Source: Eggerthella sp. CAG:209
Lineage (GTDB): Bacteria > Actinomycetota > Coriobacteriia > Coriobacteriales > Eggerthellaceae
Assembly: GCA_000436075.1 (NCBI GenBank)
Contig: FR884639.1
Span: forward strand, 1-12,305
Direction of reading: 5' to 3'
DNA: 12,305 nt
Under the pieces are notes generated by a model. The model had not been told where the DNA came from and did no database searches. It saw only the letters and a program-made list of their open reading frames with translations. The position numbers were made by a program, and so were the translations under genes. Below, piece after piece: positions 1-7,351 of this stretch; the first letter of the stretch is position 1; each line of letters opens with the position of its first letter.

Positions 1-77
1 CGCCCCGGGCAAGGGAGCGACGGCGCAAATCAGTGAAACAGGCGGGCAAGGCAGCAAGGCCGAAAACTGCAGCCCTT

Positions 78-1316
78 CTATTCTTCAGAGAGGAAATCGA
101 AGGCATACTGCGCTGCAGCAAGCGAGCCACCCACCAGAACGCTTTCGTCGACGTTGTAGAAACAACTGTGCTGCGGATACGTTGCGCCCACTTCCGGATT
201 ACGGGCACCAATAAACACGAGCACGCCGGGAACCTTTGCCAGGTACTCGGTGAAGTCTTCACCCGAAAGCGTACCCTCGTAATGGCAAAGCGCCTCTTCG
301 CCAAGAACCTTTGCAATGGCGTTTTGCGCACGTGCGGCGCAAGCCTCGTCGTTCACCAGGCACGAATTGCCGTACGTCCACTCGAATTTCGCGGTTGCGC
401 CATACGAAAGCGCCACTTCTTCAACCACGTGGGCCATGCGCTCCTTGATGTAATCGCGCACTTCGGGCGTGAACGAACGAACCGTACCCGTCAGGTACGC
501 TGTGCCCGCCATGATGTTTCGCGCAACACCGCCATGGAATTCGCCAATCGTGATAACCGCGGGATCGAACGGGGAAACGTCGCGGCTAACGATAACCTGC
601 AACGCGTCGATAACCGCTGCGCCCACAACGATGGCATCGACACCCTTGTGGGGCATGGCACCATGCGCACTAGCTCCCGCAACATCAATGCGGAACCAGT
701 CGCAATTCGCCATGCGCGGCCCCGCTTCGGCGGAAATGGTACCCGCTTCCACTTCGCTCCAAATATGAGCAGCATAAATGGTATCCACCCCATCGAGCGC
801 ACCTTCAGCAATCATCTTGCGCGAACCGACCGATATCTCTTCCGCCGGCTGGAACAAGACACGCACCTCGCCATGCAATTGGTCGCGAATGCCCAAAAGC
901 AGATGAACAGCGCCGAGCATCATTGCCATGTGACAGTCGTGGCCACAGGCATGCATAACCCCTTCGTTCCGCGACGCGAAGGGGAGCTTCGTCTGCTCCA
1001 AAACGGGCAACGCATCCATATCGGTTCGAAGCGCAATGCGACGGCGCGGCTTGCCCTCTTCGTCATACGCATCGGGCGCGGTACCTTTGATGGTGGCAAT
1101 GAGCCCCGTTCCCCCCGCTCGCACATATTCGATACCAAGCTTATCGAGCTCTTCGGCAATCGTGCGTGAAGTGGAGACCTCACGAGCGCTCAATTCGGGA
1201 TACGCATGGAAGTGGCGCCGACGCTCGATAACGTAAGGCTCGAGCTCTCGCGCGTGGGCTTTCAACTTCTCGGTTACGTTTGCCGATTCGGTGGCATTTG
1301 GGTTGCTGCAGGTCAT
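78..1316 (-). CDS. M20-family metallo-amidohydrolase (M20D type)
   Basis: This 412-residue protein looks like a cytoplasmic zinc/manganese amidohydrolase of peptidase family M20, subfamily D (hippurate, IAA-amino acid or N-acetyl-diaminopimelate deacylase type). These enzymes hydrolyse N-acyl amino acids or similar amides. An N-terminal HxYPE-like motif (residues 36-41) is followed by RTDMDALP (97-104), MHACGHDCH (121-129) with probable metal ligands C124 and H126, FQPAEE (155-160) and AAHIW (182-186). The lid/dimerisation domain contains AHGAMPHKGVDA, and SGEDF lies near the C-terminus. The length is normal for the family and there is no signal peptide. The ATG at 1316 is preceded on its strand by GAAAGGCGG about 7 bases upstream, which supports this start. 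The gene is transcribed away from the rhamnose cluster, and nothing ties it to that pathway. The family call is secure; the substrate cannot be told from sequence. Confidence 0.93.
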   Translation of the reverse strand: MTCSNPNATESANVTEKLKAHARELEPYVIERRRHFHAYPELSAREVSTSRTIAEELDKLGIEYVRAGGTGLIATIKGTAPDAYDEEGKPRRRIALRTDMDALPVLEQTKLPFASRNEGVMHACGHDCHMAMMLGAVHLLLGIRDQLHGEVRVLFQPAEEISVGSRKMIAEGALDGVDTIYAAHIWSEVEAGTISAEAGPRMANCDWFRIDVAGASAHGAMPHKGVDAIVVGAAVIDALQVIVSRDVSPFDPAVITIGEFHGGVARNIMAGTAYLTGTVRSFTPEVRDYIKERMAHVVEEVALSYGATAKFEWTYGNSCLVNDEACAARAQNAIAKVLGEEALCHYEGTLSGEDFTEYLAKVPGVLVFIGARNPEVGATYPQHSCFYNVDESVLVGGSLAAAQYAFDFLSEE

Positions 1317-1384
1317 AATGGCCGCCTTTCGATTCTCCTCATCAGACTACCACGACTGGCACCTACGGCAGCATCGAAACAGTG

Positions 1385-1406
1385 CGCGTAACACTCCGCG
1401 TAACAC
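1385..1406. repeat. 10-bp direct repeat in the divergent intergenic region
   Basis: CGCGTAACAC occurs twice, at 1385-1394 and 1397-1406, a 12-base period. It lies between the divergent amidohydrolase and pyruvate kinase genes, closer to the amidohydrolase start. Direct repeats at about one helical turn can be regulator sites, but no regulator is encoded here. Only the repeat itself is seen; any role is inference. Confidence 0.5.
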
Positions 1407-1448
1407 GAGCCGGCGCAATCGGCACCCAGACGAGCGCAGCCAACACCT

Positions 1449-1465
1449 GCTGCAATGTATGCAGC
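1449..1465. promoter_or_regulatory. Candidate operator: 17-bp inverted repeat
   Basis: GCTGCA (1449-1454) and TGCAGC (1460-1465) form a perfect 6-bp inverted repeat around a 5-base spacer. It sits about 130 bases upstream of the pyruvate kinase start in a region shared by two divergent genes. The size fits a dimeric repressor or activator site such as a LacI- or GntR-type operator. It is the best palindrome I found in this gap, but such short palindromes also arise by chance. Confidence 0.3.
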
Positions 1466-1507
1466 TTTAGAAAAAACGATGAACACAAGCATACTTCTTA
1501 ATTTTCG

Positions 1508-1536
1508 TTTACAATTCTGAACGTATTGTCGTTTAG
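1508..1536 (+). promoter_or_regulatory. AT-rich probable promoter zone for the pyk-rha cluster
   Basis: The 1467-1520 stretch is clearly AT-rich compared with its surroundings and lies 80-130 bases before the first gene of the cluster. It contains TACAAT (1510-1515), a good -10 match without a convincing -35. The overlapping TTTACA (1508-1513) could be a -35, but only a poor -10 (GTTTAG, 1531-1536) follows at 17 bases. I cannot choose between them. An activator-dependent promoter lacking a -35 would fit a sugar operon. Confidence 0.25.
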
Positions 1537-1595
1537 CGGTCGAACTAACCCCATGAACGGGCGTTTACCGCACGGTCGAAAGGCGCATCATCCCT

Positions 1596-3092
1596 ATGAT
1601 GAAGCGAACCAAGATCATCTGCACCCTGGGTCCCGCCGTGGACTCTGAGTCAGCATTGAAAAATCTTGTGCTAGCAGGCATGGACGTTGCCCGCTGCAAC
1701 TTCTCACATGGCTCCCACGCCGAGCATAAAGCGCGCATGGACCGCCTGAAAAAGGTCCGTCGCGAACTGGACGCACCCTGCGCCCTCATGCTCGATACGA
1801 AAGGGCCCTCTATCCGCACCGGAAAGCTTGAGGGCAACGAGCCCGTGCTGCTCCGCGCGGGCGACAACTTCTTCCTCACCGAAGATAACATCGCCGGCAC
1901 TTCCCGCCGCGTGCATCAAACGTTCAAAGGGCTCTATAAGTATGTTGAACCCGGCACCATCATCCTTATCGACGACGGCCTAATCGAACTCGCCGTCGAT
2001 CGTATCCTGGGGTCCGACATCCAATGTACCGTTCAGAACTCCGGCATGCTCGGCGAATGCAAGCAGCTGAACCTGCCTGGCACCAACGTTCCGCTGCCCG
2101 TTATGACCGAGCAGGACAAGGAAGACCTCCTGTTCGGCATTCAGCAGGGCGTCGATTTCGTAGCAGCATCATTCGTAAGCTGTGGCGAAGACGTGCGTGC
2201 CATTCGCGCTTTCCTCGCAGAAAACGGCGGCGAAAGCATTCGAATCGTAGCGAAAATCGAAAACGCGCATGCAGTAGATCACATCGAAGAAATCATCGAA
2301 GTCTCCGATGCCGTGATGGTTGCCCGCGGCGACTTGGGCGTAGAGGTTCCCTCTAACCAGGTTCCGCACTTGCAGAAGAAGATCATCAAAGCCTGCAACC
2401 GCGCCTACCGTCCGGTTATCACCGCCACGCAGATGCTCGATTCCATGATCCGCAACCCCCGCCCAACGCGCGCAGAGGTTGCCGACGTGGCAAACGCCAT
2501 CTACGACGGAACCGATGCCGTTACCCTTTCCGGTGAAACCGCCATCGGTATGTATCCAGTTCCCGCAGTACAAACCATGGCACGCATTGCCGAGGCAAGC
2601 GAATCGCATATCTACGACGAAGGCTCCATCCCCAACCGCAACGCAGAGCAGAAGAGCATTTCCGCTGTTGTAGGCTTGGCTGCCGTAACCGCCGCAGAAA
2701 ACGTGGGCGCTTGCTGCATCGTTACCCCTACGATGACCGGCCGCACGGCCCGTATCGTTTCCAATTACCGTCCGAAGATGCCCATCTATGCGGTAACCAC
2801 TTCGGAAGAATACCGACGCTCTTTGCAGCTGAACTGGGGCGTTACGCCGCTTTTGGGCAAAGTTGTTGGTGACGCCTCGTACGTTCTTGAGCAAGCTCGC
2901 AGCGTCGTTGTGAAAAAGAACTTCGTGAACAAAGGTGATATCTGCGTGTTCACTTTGGGAGACCGCACCACTTCTCCCCGCATCAGCCAAACGGGCGACG
3001 CTGTAAGCTTCGACCCAACTGCGCCTTCGCCGCGCCCCACCAACGTAATGCAGATCGTGCAAATCGGCGTTGAAGCAGAGGGGGATAACTAA
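1596..3092 (+). CDS. pyk: Pyruvate kinase
   Basis: The product transfers phosphate from phosphoenolpyruvate to ADP, giving pyruvate and ATP, the last step of glycolysis in the cytoplasm. All family signatures are visible: CTLGPA (9-14), NFSHGS (35-40), MLDTKGPSIRTG (65-76), LPGTNVPLP (160-168), IVAKIEN (217-223) with catalytic K220 and metal ligand E222, MVARGDLGVE (241-250) with D246, ITATQMLDSM (275-284) and DAVTLSGETA (307-316). A complete C-terminal domain follows, so at 498 residues this is a full-length enzyme. GAAAGG at 1578-1583 serves ATG 1596; ATG 1599 directly after it is an equally possible start. The stop overlaps the rhaB start by one base (TAATG). Pyruvate kinase is therefore the first, apparently co-transcribed gene of the rhamnose cluster, which is an unusual place for it. 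Whether it is the only pyruvate kinase of this organism cannot be known from the window. Confidence 0.97.
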   Translation: MMKRTKIICTLGPAVDSESALKNLVLAGMDVARCNFSHGSHAEHKARMDRLKKVRRELDAPCALMLDTKGPSIRTGKLEGNEPVLLRAGDNFFLTEDNIAGTSRRVHQTFKGLYKYVEPGTIILIDDGLIELAVDRILGSDIQCTVQNSGMLGECKQLNLPGTNVPLPVMTEQDKEDLLFGIQQGVDFVAASFVSCGEDVRAIRAFLAENGGESIRIVAKIENAHAVDHIEEIIEVSDAVMVARGDLGVEVPSNQVPHLQKKIIKACNRAYRPVITATQMLDSMIRNPRPTRAEVADVANAIYDGTDAVTLSGETAIGMYPVPAVQTMARIAEASESHIYDEGSIPNRNAEQKSISAVVGLAAVTAAENVGACCIVTPTMTGRTARIVSNYRPKMPIYAVTTSEEYRRSLQLNWGVTPLLGKVVGDASYVLEQARSVVVKKNFVNKGDICVFTLGDRTTSPRISQTGDAVSFDPTAPSPRPTNVMQIVQIGVEAEGDN

Positions 3093-4582
3093 TGGAAATC
3101 AAAACCAACTGCTATGCCGCCGTCGATATCGGCGCCTCTTCCGGCCGCGTGGTAATCGGCGAGGTTACTCCGCAAGGAACCATCGAGCTTACCGAGATCC
3201 ATCGCTTCGATAACATCCAGAAACGCTCCGGCGGTCACGACTGCTGGGACGTGGATATGCTGTTCCGCGAAACCGTTGCGGGATTGGCAAAATGCAAAGA
3301 AGCAGGCTATGCGCCCAAAACCGTGGGTATCGACACCTGGGCGGTCGACTTCGTGCTGCTCGATGCCGAAGACAACATGCTCGGTGATGCGGTAGCCTAC
3401 CGCGATGAGCGCACCAGCGGCATGTACGCCGTGGCAGATGCTATCGTTTCGCCTGATGAGGTGTATCGCCGCACGGGTATTCAGCGCCAGCCGTTCAATA
3501 CCATCTATCAGCTGCTGGCGCTCCAGCGTGAGCACCCCGAACAGATTGAAAACGCTGAAACGTTTTTGATGATCCCCGACTACCTGGCCTTCCTGCTAAC
3601 CGGCACCAAGGCCAACGAATACACCAACGCTTCCACTACATGCCTGATGAACGCGCGCACCCAGCAGTGGGATGAAACCATCCTGGAGGCATTCGACATT
3701 CCGCGCAGCATGTTCTGTGATGTGGTTATGCCTGGCACCGATTTGGGTGCCGTCGCCGCTGAAATCGAAGGAGCAATCGGCTACCCCACACATATCATCG
3801 CGCCTGCCACGCATGACACGGGCAGCGCTTACCTGGCTGTTCCCGCGCGCGATGCCGATGCGGTGTTCCTTTCTTCGGGCACCTGGAGCTTGCTGGGCGT
3901 TGAAAACGAAGGCCCCATCACCTCAGATGCCTCCCGTTTCCAGAACTTCACCAATGAAGGCGGCTTTGAGCTGCGCTTCCGCTTCTTGAAGAACATCATG
4001 GGCCTGTGGATGATCCAGTCTATTCGCCGCGAGCTGAACGGCGTTTCCTACGTAGAGGGAAAAAACACCCATCAGCAAACCGACGAAGACGAGCTGCCCC
4101 CCTTCACGCATGAGGCAATCGAGTGGGGCTTCCCCGACCTCATTGCCCACGCAAAAGAGGCAGACAGCTTCGAAGCCCACGTGAACGTGAACGACGACCG
4201 CTTCCTGGCGCCTGATTCCATGATCGACGAGATTCGCCGCGCCTGCTTTGAAACCGGGCAGGACGTGCCCCAAACCGTCGGTCAGCTTATGCGCTGCGTA
4301 TATGTAAGCCTTTCCTCCTGCTATGCGGAATCCATTGCAGAAATGGCATCGCTTACCGGACGCACCTACACTTCCATCAACATCGTTGGAGGCGGTTGCC
4401 AAGATGCATATCTGAACGAACTCACCACCCGCGCATGCGGCATTCCCGTGTTCGCCGGTCCAGTTGAGGGAACAAGCTTGGGCAACCTTGCCGTGCAGAT
4501 GATCGCCGATGGCGCATTCCCCGACCTCCAAAGCGTCCGCGACGCTATCGCAACGTCATTCGACGTGAAGCGATTCGAATAA
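3092..4582 (+). CDS. rhaB: Rhamnulokinase
   Basis: The product is an ATP-dependent sugar kinase of the FGGY family that phosphorylates L-rhamnulose to L-rhamnulose-1-phosphate. The N-terminal actin-like domain carries AVDIGASSGRV (10-20) for phosphate binding and GIDTWAVDFVLLD (79-91). The family's catalytic aspartate is D242 in ATHDTGSAY (239-247). The second domain has SSGTWSLLG (261-269) and the adenine-side loop VGGGCQDAYLNE (432-443), followed by PVEGTSLGN (457-465). The length of 496 residues is typical of rhamnulokinases. Identification as rhamnulokinase rather than another FGGY kinase rests on these motifs plus the adjacent rhaA and rhaD genes. The ATG overlaps the pyruvate kinase stop by one base and is preceded by AGAGGGGGA, so translational coupling is likely. 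The next gene, rhaA, starts 37 bases downstream. Confidence 0.96.
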   Translation: MEIKTNCYAAVDIGASSGRVVIGEVTPQGTIELTEIHRFDNIQKRSGGHDCWDVDMLFRETVAGLAKCKEAGYAPKTVGIDTWAVDFVLLDAEDNMLGDAVAYRDERTSGMYAVADAIVSPDEVYRRTGIQRQPFNTIYQLLALQREHPEQIENAETFLMIPDYLAFLLTGTKANEYTNASTTCLMNARTQQWDETILEAFDIPRSMFCDVVMPGTDLGAVAAEIEGAIGYPTHIIAPATHDTGSAYLAVPARDADAVFLSSGTWSLLGVENEGPITSDASRFQNFTNEGGFELRFRFLKNIMGLWMIQSIRRELNGVSYVEGKNTHQQTDEDELPPFTHEAIEWGFPDLIAHAKEADSFEAHVNVNDDRFLAPDSMIDEIRRACFETGQDVPQTVGQLMRCVYVSLSSCYAESIAEMASLTGRTYTSINIVGGGCQDAYLNELTTRACGIPVFAGPVEGTSLGNLAVQMIADGAFPDLQSVRDAIATSFDVKRFE

Positions 4583-4619
4583 CAGCAACCAACCTTTTAG
4601 GTACAGATAAGGAGCATTC

Positions 4620-5882
4620 ATGACCACTATGTACGAATTGGCGCGCGAAGCGTATGCCAAGCAGGGTATCGACACCGAGGCAGTGATCGAAACCCTGGCA
4701 AACAAGGCCATCTCCATGCACTGCTGGCAGGGCGACGATGTTGTCGGCTTCGATCAGGGCGACGATAACGCAGCTTCCGGTGGCATCATGACCACGGGCA
4801 ACTACCCTGGCCGCGCCGCCACCCCCGAACAGCTCATGGCCGACTTCGAGAAGGCAGCAAGCCTGATCCCCGGCAAGAAGCGCATCAACCTGCACGCGAG
4901 CTACGCCATCTTCACCGAGGAAAACCCCTGGGTTGATCGCGACAAGCTCGAGTACAAGCACTTCGAGCCCTGGGTAACCTGGGCAAAGAAGAACGGCTTC
5001 GGCATCGACTTCAACCCCACCTTGTTCAGCCACCCGCTGGTAAAGGAAGGCCTTACCGTTTCCAGCCCCGAAAAAGAAGTGCGCGATTTCTGGATCCGTC
5101 ACTGCATCGCCTGCCGCCAGATCGCAGAGCGCATCGGCGAGGAAATGGACAACATGGTCCTGAACAACTTCTGGATCCCTGACGGCTTGAAGGACTATGC
5201 CGCTGACGCTTATGGTCTGCGTGCACGCCTGAAGGATTCCCTCGACGAAATCTATTCCTTCGAAACCCCGCATGTCATCGATGCGGTTGAGCAGAAGGTA
5301 TTCGGCATCGGTGTTGAAGGCTTCACCACCGGTAACCAGGAGTTCTACGTATCCTACGCTGCCAAGAAAGGCGGCAACCATGTAGTGCTTATCGATGCGG
5401 GTCACTTCAACCCCATGGAAAGCATTTCCGACAAGCTGCCCAGCCTGCTGCAGTTCTTCCCCTACGTGCCGCTTCACGTTACCCGCTCTATGCATTGGGA
5501 CTCCGACCACGTTGTTCTGTTCGAGGATTCCATCAAGGACATCGCTGCTGAGGTTGTTCGCTGCCCCGAGGGCATGGACAAGGTCCTTATCGGCATGGAC
5601 TTCTTCGATGCTTCCATCAACCGCATCGGCGCTTGGGCTACCGGCATGCGCGCCATGGAAAAGTGCCTGCTGTTCGAACTGCTGCAGCCTTGGGATCGCC
5701 TGAAGGAGCTGCAGGATACCTACCAGTTCTCCGAGAAGATGATCGTTACCGAGCAGTTCAAGACCATGCCTTGGACCGCGGTTTGGGACGAGTACTGCGC
5801 ACGTCAGGGCGTAGTTGCCGAAGACCAGCTATGGAACGAGGTTAAGGCCTACGAAGACGAGGTGCTCTCCAAGCGCCAGTAA
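4620..5882 (+). CDS. rhaA: L-rhamnose isomerase
   Basis: The product interconverts L-rhamnose and L-rhamnulose, using divalent metal (Mn) in the cytoplasm. At 420 residues it matches the E. coli enzyme (419) almost exactly, with shared blocks such as SMHCWQGDDV (32-41), TGNYPG (59-64), DFNP (130-133), WIPDGLKD (185-192) and DFFDASINRI (327-336). By alignment from memory to E. coli RhaA, the structural metal ligands are E224, D259, H286 and D327. The catalytic-metal residues are H262, D294 and D296, in the motifs IDAGHF and HWDSDH. All are present. AAGGAG at 4609-4614 lies five bases before ATG 4620, a strong ribosome site that fixes the start. A terminator-like hairpin follows 16 bases after the stop, splitting the cluster into pyk-rhaB-rhaA and rhaD-rhaM-transporter parts. 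Confidence 0.98.
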   Translation: MTTMYELAREAYAKQGIDTEAVIETLANKAISMHCWQGDDVVGFDQGDDNAASGGIMTTGNYPGRAATPEQLMADFEKAASLIPGKKRINLHASYAIFTEENPWVDRDKLEYKHFEPWVTWAKKNGFGIDFNPTLFSHPLVKEGLTVSSPEKEVRDFWIRHCIACRQIAERIGEEMDNMVLNNFWIPDGLKDYAADAYGLRARLKDSLDEIYSFETPHVIDAVEQKVFGIGVEGFTTGNQEFYVSYAAKKGGNHVVLIDAGHFNPMESISDKLPSLLQFFPYVPLHVTRSMHWDSDHVVLFEDSIKDIAAEVVRCPEGMDKVLIGMDFFDASINRIGAWATGMRAMEKCLLFELLQPWDRLKELQDTYQFSEKMIVTEQFKTMPWTAVWDEYCARQGVVAEDQLWNEVKAYEDEVLSKRQ

Positions 5883-5898
5883 GCCTGCGCATTTTTCA

Positions 5899-5924
5899 GC
5901 GCCCCTCTTCTCGAGGGGCGCTTT
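5899..5924 (+). terminator. Intrinsic terminator or attenuator after rhaA
   Basis: GCGCCCCTC (5899-5907) and GAGGGGCGC (5913-5921) form a perfect 9-bp GC-rich stem with a five-base loop, extendable by one A-T pair. It is followed by only TTT before a C, and preceded by TTTTT (5892-5896). The short downstream T-run suggests a partly read-through terminator or an mRNA-stabilising 3' hairpin. It would reduce rhaD-rhaM-transporter expression relative to the upstream genes, unless a second promoter lies in the gap. Confidence 0.7.
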
Positions 5925-6005
5925 CTGCGCCTAGAAGGCAAGGTGGAAGCCCTTGCCGGAAGGATCCGATGCCGAGATTCAACTCCGTAAACGCAAGTCG
6001 AATGC

Positions 6006-6045
6006 GTTTCGGAAAAGCCACTTATCCGAGCGGCTTTTCCGAAAC
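6006..6045. promoter_or_regulatory. 14-bp inverted repeat upstream of rhaD
   Basis: GTTTCGGAAAAGCC (6006-6019) and GGCTTTTCCGAAAC (6032-6045) are perfect inverted arms around a 12-base loop, ending 31 bases before the rhaD start. Other stems flank it: GGCAAGG/CCTTGCC (5937-5957), AAACGC/GCGTTT (5989-5994 with 6004-6009, sharing bases with the left arm), and ACCGA/TCGGT (6044-6057). No T-run follows the large stem, so it is not a simple terminator. It could be an operator, an mRNA hairpin controlling rhaD translation, or a processing or stability site. The structure is seen; the function is open. Confidence 0.55.
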
Positions 6046-6076
6046 CGATCATTCGGTACTTCAGAACGAAAGGACA

Positions 6077-6985
6077 ATGATGGACATTATCGACAGTGCT
6101 ATGGACACGCTTAAAAACGGCGTTTCCGCAGCTCGCGGCGCAGTTTCTGGCGTTGCCGTCGAGCAGCTGGGCTTCGTGCGCGGCTTCCGCCGTCTGTGCG
6201 ACGACGGTTGGCAGCAGGGTTGGCACGAGCGCAATGGCGGCAACCTTACCTACCGCATGAAGGAAGAGGAAGTAGAGCAGGCTCGTCCCTTCTTCAACGC
6301 AACCCCCGGCGAGTGGGTGAACATGGGCGTACAGGCAGATAGCCTGCGCGGCGCGTTCTTCCTTACCACCGGCTCTGGCCGCTATATGCGCAACGTCATG
6401 AGTGACCCTTCCCACAACATCGGCATCGTCGAAATCAATGACGCCGGCGATTCCTGGCGCATCGTATGGGGCCTGACCGACGGTGGCAAGCCCACTTCCG
6501 AATTCCCCACGCATTTCATGAACCATGCCGTGCGCATGGAGGCCACCAACAACGAATGCCGCGTGATTTACCATGCTCATCCCATCAACGTCATTGCTAT
6601 GACGTTCGTATGCCCGCTTGACGCACGCTACTTCACCCGCGCCCTGTGGAAGGCCATGACTGAATGTATCGTGGTATTCCCCTCTGGCGTTGGCGTTGTG
6701 CCTTGGATGGTTCCCGGTGGCGCTGAGATCGCAAAGGCAACCTCCGAACTCATGAAGAAGTACGAGGCAGCTGTTTGGGCACAGCACGGCCTATTCGTTT
6801 CCGGCCCCGATTTCGACACCACCTTCGGCCTGATGCACACCATCGAAAAGGCTGCTGATGTATATCGTCGCGCTCGCCAGATGAATGGCGGATCCAACGA
6901 ATTCCTGAACACTATTTCCGACGAAGGCCTGCGCCAGATCGGCATCGATTTCGGCCTCACCGTCAACGATGAGTTCCTGGACTAA
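6077..6985 (+). CDS. rhaD: Rhamnulose-1-phosphate aldolase
   Basis: The product is a class II, zinc-dependent aldolase that cleaves L-rhamnulose-1-phosphate into dihydroxyacetone phosphate and L-lactaldehyde. It is recognised by similarity to E. coli RhaD (274 residues): GWHERNGGNLT (48-58), TTGSGR (97-102), WGLTDGGKPTSEFPTHF (131-147) with the catalytic-type glutamate E142, and HAH (H166, H168) as zinc ligands. Also present are the TECIVVFPSGVGVVPWMVPG stretch and a third histidine in QHGLF. From ATG 6077 the protein has 302 residues, including about 28 extra at the N-terminus relative to E. coli. GAAAGGA at 6068-6074 precedes this start, and ATG 6080 follows immediately. The frame stays open upstream to ATG 5969, which has its own AAGGA four bases before it and would add 36 residues. 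I prefer 6077 because the extension runs through the hairpin region and lacks family resemblance. rhaM follows 12 bases after the stop. Confidence 0.95.
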   Translation: MMDIIDSAMDTLKNGVSAARGAVSGVAVEQLGFVRGFRRLCDDGWQQGWHERNGGNLTYRMKEEEVEQARPFFNATPGEWVNMGVQADSLRGAFFLTTGSGRYMRNVMSDPSHNIGIVEINDAGDSWRIVWGLTDGGKPTSEFPTHFMNHAVRMEATNNECRVIYHAHPINVIAMTFVCPLDARYFTRALWKAMTECIVVFPSGVGVVPWMVPGGAEIAKATSELMKKYEAAVWAQHGLFVSGPDFDTTFGLMHTIEKAADVYRRARQMNGGSNEFLNTISDEGLRQIGIDFGLTVNDEFLD

Positions 6986-6997
6986 GGCGGCACTTCG

Positions 6998-7339
6998 ATG
7001 ACTATCCGTAAAACCGCTGATGGGCGTACCATCTCAGGCTTCAAGATGAAGCTCTACCCGGGCTTTGCCGAGGAGTACGAGAAGCGCCACAACGAATTGT
7101 GGCCCGAAATGGCCGACATGCTCCACGAATACGGTGGGCACAACTACTCCATTTTCATCGACGAGGAAACCAACATCCTCTTCGGATATATCGAGCTTGA
7201 CGACCCTGAACGCTATGCCGAGTCTGCCAAGACCGATATCTGCAAGAAATGGTGGGATTTCATGGCAAGCGTCATGGAAACGAATGCAGACAATTCGCCC
7301 GTTTCCGTAGACCTGCCCTGCGCATTCCACCTCGACTAG
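6998..7339 (+). CDS. rhaM: L-rhamnose mutarotase
   Basis: This small cytoplasmic enzyme (113 residues) interconverts the alpha and beta anomers of L-rhamnose, supplying the anomer used by the isomerase. It resembles E. coli RhaM (104 residues): EYEKRHNELWPE (26-37) with the active-site histidine H31, GGHNYSIF (46-53) with Y50, the tryptophan pair W85-W86 in KKWWDFM, and the NADNSPVS signature (96-103). It has about nine extra N-terminal residues before the first family strand. AAGGCGG just before ATG 6998 is an adequate ribosome site. The gene sits 12 bases after rhaD and 12 bases before the transporter start, so the three are almost surely one transcript. Confidence 0.95.
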   Translation: MTIRKTADGRTISGFKMKLYPGFAEEYEKRHNELWPEMADMLHEYGGHNYSIFIDEETNILFGYIELDDPERYAESAKTDICKKWWDFMASVMETNADNSPVSVDLPCAFHLD

Positions 7340-7351
7340 AAAGGTAAAGCA

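Noticed and set aside
33..1169. Long rightward open frame opposite the amidohydrolase
   Set aside because: It is antisense to a clearly recognised M20 enzyme with all motifs; its translation is not family-like and reflects codon bias.
5849..6787. Long leftward open frame opposite rhaD
   Set aside because: It overlaps rhaD entirely on the opposite strand; rhaD has all catalytic residues, so the antisense frame is a by-product.
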